From Candidatus Omnitrophota bacterium (GTDB lineage: Bacteria; Omnitrophota; Gorgyraeia; Gygaellales; Profunditerraquicolaceae), in the NCBI GenBank assembly GCA_030018895.1, contig JASEHM010000057.1:1-6604 (forward strand): a stretch of 6,604 nt of DNA, written 5' to 3'. The position numbers were made by a program, and so were the translations under genes. The notes under the pieces were generated by a model. It did no database searches and had not been told where the DNA came from. It worked only from the letters and a program-made list of their open reading frames with translations. Positions 1 to 5,211 of the stretch are shown here, in pieces; position 1 is the first letter of the stretch; every line of letters begins with the position of its first letter.

Positions 1-9
1 AGGCATATT

Positions 10-42
10 TCTGGATTGTCCGGTCAAGCCGGACAATGACAA
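10..42 (+). repeat. REP-like palindromic hairpin with TGGAT...ATGACAA flanks
   Basis: A perfect 9-bp stem (15-23 with 29-37) encloses a 5-base loop. The flanks read CTGG on the left and GACAA on the right, so the unit is TGGAT-stem-loop-stem-ATGACAA. The same flanks surround a hairpin with a different stem sequence at 4222-4250, so I place them in one family of intergenic palindromes. No T-run follows the stem, so it does not look like an intrinsic terminator. The rest of bases 1-127 has no gene that I can see, only a 7-base direct repeat ATTCAAG at 48-54 and 61-67. Confidence 0.75.
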
Positions 43-127
43 CTATTATTCAAGGCGCGCATTCAAGTTAATTACGAAAGAACACTAGATTACGCCCCCG
101 TTTACTGACCGGTTACGCTACTATATT

Positions 128-901
128 ATGAAGAGCCTAATTCTGAGTTTTTTGGCAATCCTGATATTTTTTGGCCTTGCGATTTCAGAGGATTCTCCTA
201 AATGGAATGAAACCAAGAGCACGCATTTTATTGTTTATTATCAAAATGCCAAGCAGCAATTTATAGATGAATTAATTGCCAAGGCAGAGGAATATTATGA
301 AAGAATAGCTGATGATTTAGGCTTTCGCCGGTTTGATTTTTGGCTATGGGAAAACCGCGCTAAGGTTTATATCTATAATGATGCTAAAGATTATCAAAAA
401 TTCACCAAACAGCCGGCTTGGTCTTTGGGCGCGGCTATTCCACAAGATAAAATAATTTATGCCTATCCTGCAGTAGAAAATTTTTTTGAAAGGACTTTGC
501 CTCATGAATTAGGGCATATTATTTTCAGGGAATTTGTCGGATTTCATAATCCTGCTGTGCCCTTGTGGTTAGATGAAGGCGTTGCCGTATATCAGGAAAG
601 AGGGCATAAGGGTGAGATCTGGAATAGGCTTATAAAAGAGGCTGTTAAAAAAGGCACTTTTTTAGAAAGCGAGCAATTATCTAAGTTTAATTCGCATAAG
701 GCGCAAGATAAAGAACAGATTAGTTTATTTTATGCTGAGTCAGCAGGTATAATAGATTATTTAATCAAAGAATTCGGTAAAGATAAGTTCGTGCTTTTTT
801 GCCAGAATTTAAGGGATAAAAAAGATTTAGCTCGTGCGCTTGCCTCTGCTTATCCTTTTAGTAATATGAAAGAGTTGGTGGATAGTGCGCTGCGAAAATA
901 A
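128..901 (+). CDS. secreted gluzincin-type metallopeptidase (peptidase MA-like)
   Basis: A 257-residue protein that begins with a signal peptide or membrane anchor: K2, a hydrophobic stretch at about residues 4-18, and a likely cut near residues 18-20. It should act outside the cytoplasm. The zinc motif HELGH is at 126-130, and WLDEGVAVY at 147-155 supplies the probable third ligand Glu150. This HExxH plus downstream (L/D)EG pattern is that of peptidase MA-like gluzincins. The region before it (about 25-115) resembles the N-terminal part usually found with such peptidases. The substrate is unknown; its place before murC suggests a wall or envelope role, which is inference only. The ATG at 128 is chosen because the signal peptide starts there, although no Shine-Dalgarno sequence precedes it. 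The 3' end overlaps murC by 17 bases, which argues for co-translation with it. Confidence 0.85.
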   Translation: MKSLILSFLAILIFFGLAISEDSPKWNETKSTHFIVYYQNAKQQFIDELIAKAEEYYERIADDLGFRRFDFWLWENRAKVYIYNDAKDYQKFTKQPAWSLGAAIPQDKIIYAYPAVENFFERTLPHELGHIIFREFVGFHNPAVPLWLDEGVAVYQERGHKGEIWNRLIKEAVKKGTFLESEQLSKFNSHKAQDKEQISLFYAESAGIIDYLIKEFGKDKFVLFCQNLRDKKDLARALASAYPFSNMKELVDSALRK

Positions 902-2276
902 ACCAGGTTTTACGAAACATTATTATTTTATCGGTATCGGCGGAATAGGGATGAGTGCGATTGCCCGCCTTTTTTTAAATTCTAACATAAAGGTAAGCGG
1001 CTCGGATTTGAAGGAAAGCAAGATTATAGATGAGCTTAAAAACCTTGGCGCGCAGATTTTTATCGGGCATAATCCTGGTAATATTAAGGGTGCGGATTTA
1101 ATAGTTTATTCTTCTGCTGTTAGAGATGATAACCCGGAAATTGTGGAGGCAAAAAAACTTAAAATACCTTTAATGAAGCGCGCCCAGGCTTTGGCAGAAC
1201 TTATGCAGGATAAAATTGTTATTACAGTTACTGGCAGCCACGGAAAAACTACTACTACTTCTTTAGCATCTTGTTTATTGCTTTCAGCAGGGCTTTCTCC
1301 CAGCGTAGCTATAGGCGGGGTTTTGAAAAACATAGATACCAATGCCTGTTTTGGCAAGGGTGATTTTTTTGTCGCTGAGGCAGATGAGTCAGACGGTTCA
1401 TTCTTATTTTATCAGCCGAAATATTCCATAATAACAAATATTGATTATGAGCATCTTGATTATTACAAAGAGTTTCAAAATGAGCTGGTTGCATTCAGGG
1501 ATTTCTTAAGGCAGACAAGGGAAGGCGGCTGTATATTTGGGTGCGATGATGATGTAAATTTAAAGGCTATATTGAAGGATTGTTCTGTCCGATACCAAAC
1601 CTTTGGCTTGACGGATAGCGCGGATATTTTTGCTAAAAACATATATCTAGACGGCCTAAAATCAGAGTTTGATTGTTTTTGTAAAAATAAATTTGTGGGA
1701 AGATTTAATCTTGCTCTCGCAGGAACGCATAATATTTCTAATGCCCTTTCTGTTATTGCCTTGGGGCTTGAAATCGGAATTGATTTAAGGCATATAAAAA
1801 ATGCGCTCTTAAATTATAAAGGCGCCTGCCGCAGGCTCGATGTAAAATTAGATGCTTTAGGTTATCTGGTTATTGATGATTACGCGCATCATCCTACAGA
1901 ACTTAAGGCAACGCTTTTGGCAGTAAAAAACCTGAAAGCTAAAAGGGTTATTGCGGTATTTCAGCCGCACCGTTTCAGCCGTACAAAACTGCTCTTAGAT
2001 GAATTTGGCAGGAGTTTTGATAATGCGGATTATATTATTGTTACGGATATTTATGCTGCTGGCGAGCCGGCTATTTGCGGGATAAGCGGGATGAGTATAT
2101 ATGAAAAAATAAAAGATTATGCGCCGGATAAAGAGGTTATTTTTATGCATAAAGATCAGACATTAGCGCATCTTTTAAAAATAATGAAAAGCGGGGATCT
2201 CGTATTATTTTTAGGCGCAGGAGATATTGTAAAGGTTAGCGATGAACTGGCAGGAGAGATTAAAAGGAAGGGTTAG
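885..2276 (+). CDS. murC: UDP-N-acetylmuramate--L-alanine ligase MurC
   Basis: Cytoplasmic Mur ligase that joins L-Ala to UDP-MurNAc using ATP, the first step of stem-peptide assembly. The length of 463 residues is normal. Visible in order: the N-terminal Rossmann motif GIGGIGMS (17-24), the ATP loop TGSHGKTTT (116-124), EADESDGSF (165-173), NIDYEHLDYY (185-194), the HNISNA motif (282-287), the Arg-Arg-Leu-Asp turn of the C-terminal domain start, DDYAHHPTE (331-339) and FQPHRFSRT (359-367). All key residues look intact. The start is GTG at 885: in this frame the nearest upstream stop is TGA at 867 and no other usual start lies before the GIGG motif. A GAAAGAG-type purine run at about 868-874 could be the ribosome site. 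It overlaps the peptidase gene by 17 bases and murB by 35 bases. Confidence 0.97.
   Translation: MRCENKPGFTKHYYFIGIGGIGMSAIARLFLNSNIKVSGSDLKESKIIDELKNLGAQIFIGHNPGNIKGADLIVYSSAVRDDNPEIVEAKKLKIPLMKRAQALAELMQDKIVITVTGSHGKTTTTSLASCLLLSAGLSPSVAIGGVLKNIDTNACFGKGDFFVAEADESDGSFLFYQPKYSIITNIDYEHLDYYKEFQNELVAFRDFLRQTREGGCIFGCDDDVNLKAILKDCSVRYQTFGLTDSADIFAKNIYLDGLKSEFDCFCKNKFVGRFNLALAGTHNISNALSVIALGLEIGIDLRHIKNALLNYKGACRRLDVKLDALGYLVIDDYAHHPTELKATLLAVKNLKAKRVIAVFQPHRFSRTKLLLDEFGRSFDNADYIIVTDIYAAGEPAICGISGMSIYEKIKDYAPDKEVIFMHKDQTLAHLLKIMKSGDLVLFLGAGDIVKVSDELAGEIKRKG
2231..2235 (+). promoter_or_regulatory. Shine-Dalgarno site for murB
   Basis: AAAGG lies six bases before the ATG at 2242, inside the murC coding region. 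It supports the start that gives a 35-base overlap with murC and points to translational coupling. Confidence 0.55.
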
Positions 2277-3123
2277 GTTAAAGGAGGCATTAAAAAGCCA
2301 CACGACTTTTAAGATCGGCGGCCCTGCTGAATTTTTTATTGAGCCTAAAGATATTCAGGACCTAAAAAATATAATCTTAAACGCAGGGAAAATCAAAATT
2401 CCGATTTTTTTAATAGGCGCCGGAAGTAATATTTTAGTAAGCGATAAAGGCGTTTCAGGCGTGGTTTTGCGCCTCTCTGGGGTGAATTTTAAAAAATTGT
2501 TAATTAAAGGCGATAATGTTTGGCTCGGGGCCGGCCTCCTGATAAGGCAGTTTCTTTCTAAAACTATAAAGCATGGTTTATCAGGCGCTGAATTTTTAGC
2601 AGGCATACCCGGGACAATAGGCGGGGCATTAATTATGAATGCCGGCGCCTATGGTAGGACAATCGGAGATTTAATTGAAGAAGTCAGTGTGATGGATTAT
2701 AATGGAAATATAAAGGCCTTTAAGAAAAAAAAGATTAAATTTGGTTATCGAATATCAGGCCTGGCTAAATACATTGTTCTGGGCGCAGTTTTAAAGCTCA
2801 AAAAAGAAAATAAGAAAAAGATTCAAGAGAGGATAAAAAAAATCCTTAGTCAGAGACGTCAGGCTCAAGGCGTCCTTTTAGCGAATGCAGGCTGTATTTT
2901 TAAAAATCCAGCCGGAGATTCAGCAGGCAGGTTGATAGAGTTATGCGGTTTAAAAGGGAGGACCATAGGCTGCGCAGAGGTTTCAAGGAAACACGCGAAT
3001 TTCATATTGAATAAAGGCAATGCAAAAGCCGTTGATGTCTTAAAATTGATGGATCTCGCAAAGAAAGAAGTAAAAAAGAAATTTAACATAACTTTAATGC
3101 CTGAAGTAAAAATATGGAAATAA
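2242..3123 (+). CDS. murB: UDP-N-acetylenolpyruvoylglucosamine reductase MurB (short form)
   Basis: Cytoplasmic FAD enzyme that reduces UDP-GlcNAc-enolpyruvate to UDP-MurNAc with NADPH, the substrate of MurC encoded just upstream. 293 residues fits the shorter type II MurB. Seen in order: the TFKIGGPAE entry motif near 22-30, the FAD-binding GAGSNILV (59-66), GIPGTIGGALIMNAGAYG (121-138), the YR motif with Arg170, the NAGCIFKNP segment (215-223) and the C-terminal Glu288 in LMPEV. In the family the position before IFKNP is normally the proton-donating Ser (Ser229 in E. coli); here it is Cys218. The rest of the active site looks intact, so I expect a working enzyme. The ATG at 2242 is preceded by AAAGG. 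The stop is 12 bases before the first possible ddl ATG. Confidence 0.96.
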   Translation: MNWQERLKGRVRLKEALKSHTTFKIGGPAEFFIEPKDIQDLKNIILNAGKIKIPIFLIGAGSNILVSDKGVSGVVLRLSGVNFKKLLIKGDNVWLGAGLLIRQFLSKTIKHGLSGAEFLAGIPGTIGGALIMNAGAYGRTIGDLIEEVSVMDYNGNIKAFKKKKIKFGYRISGLAKYIVLGAVLKLKKENKKKIQERIKKILSQRRQAQGVLLANAGCIFKNPAGDSAGRLIELCGLKGRTIGCAEVSRKHANFILNKGNAKAVDVLKLMDLAKKEVKKKFNITLMPEVKIWK

Positions 3124-3130
3124 GCTAAAA

Positions 3131-3207
3131 AACTAATGACCAACGATCAACAATCAATGACCCACGACCAACGATTAACAATCAACGACCAACGACCAAT
3201 GACCAAT
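3131..3207 (+). repeat. tandem array of about eleven 7-base units, overlapping the ddl start
   Basis: The DNA can be cut into consecutive 7-base units with consensus GACCAAC. Units starting at 3138, 3166 and 3187 are exact. The two starting at 3194 and 3201 read GACCAAT, and the others differ by one to three bases, such as GATCAAC and AATCAAC. The first unit (3131-3137) is the most degenerate. Because seven is not a multiple of three, the coding pattern repeats every 21 bases, so in the ddl frame it gives a repeated heptapeptide (MTNDQQS then MTHDQRL). In-frame ATG triplets arise at unit junctions at 3136, 3157 and 3199. There are no unique spacers, so it is not a CRISPR array. Confidence 0.9.
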
Positions 3208-4128
3208 TATGGCAGGATAGGTGTTTTAATGGGCGGACCGTCTACAGAGAGGGAGATTTCTCTTAAGTCTGGGCTAGCAGTATATAATGCCTTAAAGGAA
3301 CAGGGGTGTGAGGTTATTTGTATTGATGTATTGACTGATAATAGCGAGGAGAATATCCGTCTTATAAAGCTGCATAGAATTAACTGTGCGTTTTTGGCCT
3401 TGCATGGCTGTTTTGGCGAAGACGGCTCAATACAGGGTATTTTAGAGGCATTAGAAATCCCTTACACTGGCTCAGACGTTTTAGCAAGCAGAATTGCTAT
3501 GGATAAAATCGCCTCGCGGCAGATCTTTGAAAGAGAGGGCCTTAATGTTCCTAAATACAAAGTGTTTGAAAGGCCGGATAACCCTTGTAAAATCCAAATA
3601 CCTTTAGGCCAGTCAATGCCTTTAGTGGTTAAGCCAGTTAGTCATGGTTCCAGTATTGGCCTCTCTTTTGTTGATAGAGAAGATTGCTGGGATGAAGCAG
3701 TAAAGACAGCATTCAGCTTTGATAAAAGGATAATCGTTGAAGAATATATAAAAGGAAGAGAGCTTACTGTAGGGATATTGGATGAAGAGCCGCTGCCAAT
3801 AGTTGAGATTATCCCTAAGAAAACATTCTTTGATTTTGAGGCAAAGTATTCAAAGGGTATGACAAAATATGTGGCGCCGGCAAAATTAGATAAAGGTATT
3901 GCCGGGAAAATACAATCTGAGGCGCTCCTGGCGCATAAGTTTCTCGGTTGTTTTGGCTGTTCAAGGGTTGATATTATTCTGGATGACAATAACAGGCCTG
4001 TAATTTTGGAAATAAATACTATTCCCGGCATGACATCTCAAAGCCTTCTGCCTAAGGCTGCTAAAATAGCAGGCATAGAGTTTGGTGAATTGTGCCTTAG
4101 GTTAGTAGAGCTGGCATTTAAAAGGTAA
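3136..4128 (+). CDS. ddl: D-alanine--D-alanine ligase (ATP-grasp)
   Basis: Cytoplasmic ligase that makes D-Ala-D-Ala for the peptidoglycan stem. Family residues, numbered from ATG 3136: GGPSTERE (33-40) with Glu38, HGCFGEDG and the YTGS segment, the KPVSHGSSIG loop with Lys166 and Ser172, EEYIKGREL, FEAKY with Tyr238, RVD with Asp279, and LEINTIPGMT (291-300) with Glu292 and Asn294. Tyr238 matches E. coli DdlB Tyr216, as expected for D-Ala rather than D-lactate as second substrate. The start is uncertain: ATGs at 3136, 3157 and 3199 are all in frame and lie in the heptamer array, with no clear ribosome site. The ATG at 3199 gives 309 residues, close to usual Ddl length; 3136 adds 21 low-complexity residues. 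The stop codon is supplied by the inverted end of the downstream mobile element, so the native C-terminus was probably six residues longer. Confidence 0.96.
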   Translation: MTNDQQSMTHDQRLTINDQRPMTNYGRIGVLMGGPSTEREISLKSGLAVYNALKEQGCEVICIDVLTDNSEENIRLIKLHRINCAFLALHGCFGEDGSIQGILEALEIPYTGSDVLASRIAMDKIASRQIFEREGLNVPKYKVFERPDNPCKIQIPLGQSMPLVVKPVSHGSSIGLSFVDREDCWDEAVKTAFSFDKRIIVEEYIKGRELTVGILDEEPLPIVEIIPKKTFFDFEAKYSKGMTKYVAPAKLDKGIAGKIQSEALLAHKFLGCFGCSRVDIILDDNNRPVILEINTIPGMTSQSLLPKAAKIAGIEFGELCLRLVELAFKR

Positions 4129-4156
4129 CAGTTCAGCGTTCAGAAGTAAATCAGGG

Positions 4157-4206
4157 TGTCATTTCCGCCCCCGTTTTCACGGGGGTAAACTCCAACGGGA
4201 ATCCAG
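4157..4206 (-). repeat. REP-like palindrome, inverted copy with a nested hairpin
   Basis: Read on the minus strand, it starts CTGGATTCCCG and ends CGGAAATGACA, the same TGGAT...ATGACA frame as the other two copies; the outer arms pair with one mismatch. Inside is a second hairpin with a perfect 7-bp stem (4168-4174 with 4179-4185) and a 4-base loop. With the forward copy at 4222-4250 it makes a head-to-head pair, as in bacterial BIMEs. It lies inside the MITE. Confidence 0.65.
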
Positions 4207-4221
4207 AGAGGGTATGACAGA

Positions 4222-4250
4222 ATGGATGCCCGTTTTCACGGGCATGACAA
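4222..4250 (+). repeat. REP-like palindromic hairpin, forward copy
   Basis: A perfect 8-bp stem (4226-4233 with 4238-4245) has the 4-base loop TTTC, with TGGAT on the left and ATGACAA on the right. The flanks match the copy at 10-42 while the stem bases differ in paired fashion. No T-run follows on either strand, so a terminator role is not supported. Confidence 0.75.
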
Positions 4251-4308
4251 AAACGGGAGGCGAGAACTTCCGAAAGCTGAACTGTTACTTTAAAAGAGGT
4301 ATAGGAAA

Positions 4309-4322
4309 TAGAGAGTAGAGAG
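4309..4322 (+). repeat. two 7-base units TAGAGAG just before ftsQ
   Basis: TAGAGAG occurs twice in direct tandem and is followed by TGGT and the ftsQ ATG. The purine-rich second unit (GAGAG) may serve as the ribosome site of ftsQ. Two units alone could be chance, but the 7-base period is the same as at the ddl start and after ftsA. Confidence 0.35.
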
Positions 4323-4326
4323 TGGT

Positions 4327-5211
4327 ATGAAAAAACAAAAGATTGGCTTAGGTATTTTGATAATTTCTCTTGCCATTTTTTTTCTTTTAAGCTATATTTG
4401 GAAGGCGATTAACAGCTCAGGCTATTTTAAGGTAAAAGAAATTGTTTATGGTATAGGAAAGTATAAAAATACTTTCTTAACCACTGAAACTTCGCAAGGA
4501 AGAGTCCTGAATTCGCCAACTTCGTTGGCGAACGAAGTTTCTTGCAAAAATATAGGTGATACTAAAAGGGTTAGTCTTTCCTATCTCTTGGATGAGGATA
4601 TATTCAGTATAGATTTAAGGAAAGAGGCAAGCCTCATACTTGGTTCTTTTCCGCAGTATTGCCAGATAAAATTAGTTAAGGTTTTGCCTCATAGGATATT
4701 TGCAGATTTTATCAGGCGTAAACCTATAGCATACTTAAGCGGATACAGAAATTTTGCTTTAGATGAAAATGGGGTGCTTTTTTATCTTTCTGAGGAGCCA
4801 GAGAGCTTAGAGTTGCCGCTTATTTTAGGTTTAGAGAATAAGTTATATCCAAAGCCCGCTCAGAGGTATAATTTTAAGGAAGCGGTTCTGGTTTTAGATA
4901 TAATAAAAGCAGTAGGGATAAATAAAGTAATAAAGAACTTTAAACTTAAAAAAATTAAGGTTACAAGCCCTCTTAGCGCAACAACTGTTTTCTTAAACCC
5001 GGAGAGTTCATTATTACCCATACCTTTTGAAGTGAGGCTTGGAGGGAGCAATATTGATGCTAAGTTTAATATCCTTGCGGATTTGATTACGCAGGAAAAA
5101 GCCAACTTAGGCAGAATAGAGTATTTTGATTTAAGGTTTGAAGAACCTGTGGTGAAATTAAAAGATACTAGCCAGGCTCATAACAGAGAGCGGAAAAATG
5201 CTAAACAATAA
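4327..5211 (+). CDS. ftsQ: cell division protein FtsQ/DivIB with an in-frame palindromic insert
   Basis: Single-pass inner-membrane divisome protein whose periplasmic part links early and late division proteins. Seen in order: a basic N-terminus, a membrane helix at about 7-25, a POTRA domain starting at YFKVKEIVY (33-41) and resuming at LSYLLDEDIFSIDL (about 84-97), the conserved VLPHRI...RRKPIAYL end of POTRA, and the FtsQ beta domain ending in VRLG and EYFDLRFEEPVV. At 294 residues it is within the family range. Residues 49-75 interrupt POTRA between the first strand and first helix; they are encoded by a palindromic repeat and look like an acquired insert. Removing them gives a continuous POTRA of ordinary size. 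The sequence shows an intact frame, so a functional protein is likely. The start ATG follows a purine-rich GAGAGTGG. The 3' end overlaps ftsA by 14 bases. Confidence 0.93.
   Translation: MKKQKIGLGILIISLAIFFLLSYIWKAINSSGYFKVKEIVYGIGKYKNTFLTTETSQGRVLNSPTSLANEVSCKNIGDTKRVSLSYLLDEDIFSIDLRKEASLILGSFPQYCQIKLVKVLPHRIFADFIRRKPIAYLSGYRNFALDENGVLFYLSEEPESLELPLILGLENKLYPKPAQRYNFKEAVLVLDIIKAVGINKVIKNFKLKKIKVTSPLSATTVFLNPESSLLPIPFEVRLGGSNIDAKFNILADLITQEKANLGRIEYFDLRFEEPVVKLKDTSQAHNRERKNAKQ
4465..4552 (+). mobile_element. palindromic element inserted in frame in ftsQ (RPE-like)
   Basis: The core folds into a three-armed structure: an outer 9-bp stem (4486-4494 with 4533-4541), a small 4-bp arm (4497-4500 with 4505-4508) and a perfect 9-bp arm (4512-4520 with 4524-4532) with the loop TTC. 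AAAAATA occurs at 4465-4471 and 4546-4552, in the same codon phase, and may be a target duplication; element plus one copy is then 81 bases, exactly 27 codons. A second possible boundary pair is TATAGG at 4452-4457 and 4551-4556, giving 99 bases or 33 codons; it would include a further hairpin at 4454-4479. No inverted ends are seen. Open-frame palindromes inside genes are known from Rickettsia (RPE); I claim a similar behaviour, not homology. Confidence 0.65.

Larger units (their letters stand above)
4117..4296 (+). mobile_element. MITE with 23-base inverted ends and 8-base target duplication, IS66-like ends
   Basis: The element spans 4125-4288 (164 bases). Its ends are inverted repeats of 23 bases (4125-4147 and 4266-4288) that match at 21 positions and begin GTAACAGTTCAGC. 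They are flanked exactly by the direct repeat TTTAAAAG (4117-4124 and 4289-4296), the classic mark of transposition. It has no coding capacity, so it must be moved by a transposase encoded elsewhere. Ends starting GTAA together with an 8-base duplication are typical of the IS66 family, which makes that family the likely source. The interior carries two hairpins of the REP-like family. The left end contains the TAA stop of ddl. Excision in silico would leave ddl ending at TAG 4316-4318, eight bases before the ftsQ ATG. Confidence 0.88.

Noticed and set aside
102..127. TTACTG and TATATT as a promoter before the peptidase gene
   Set aside because: The spacing is only 14 bases and the -10-like box touches the ATG, so it is not a convincing promoter.
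1106..1494. Minus-strand open frames within murC, and similar ones within murB, ddl and ftsQ
   Set aside because: They lie opposite well-recognised genes, show no family motifs and no ribosome sites, so they are shadows of the coding strand.
3131..3207. CRISPR array
   Set aside because: Units are 7 bases, directly adjacent and without spacers.
3832..3852. Ddl as a D-Ala-D-Lac ligase, since the loop reads FFDFEAKY with two Phe
   Set aside because: The residue that matters (E. coli DdlB Tyr216) is the last Tyr of EAKY, and it is retained as Tyr238.
4226..4245. Strong hairpin between ddl and ftsQ as an intrinsic terminator
   Set aside because: No T-run follows on either strand, and the flanks match the REP-like family instead.
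4441..4580. Sequencing error or frameshift in ftsQ
   Set aside because: The frame is intact on both sides of the insert and both flanks match FtsQ in the same frame, so an inserted element explains the extra residues better.
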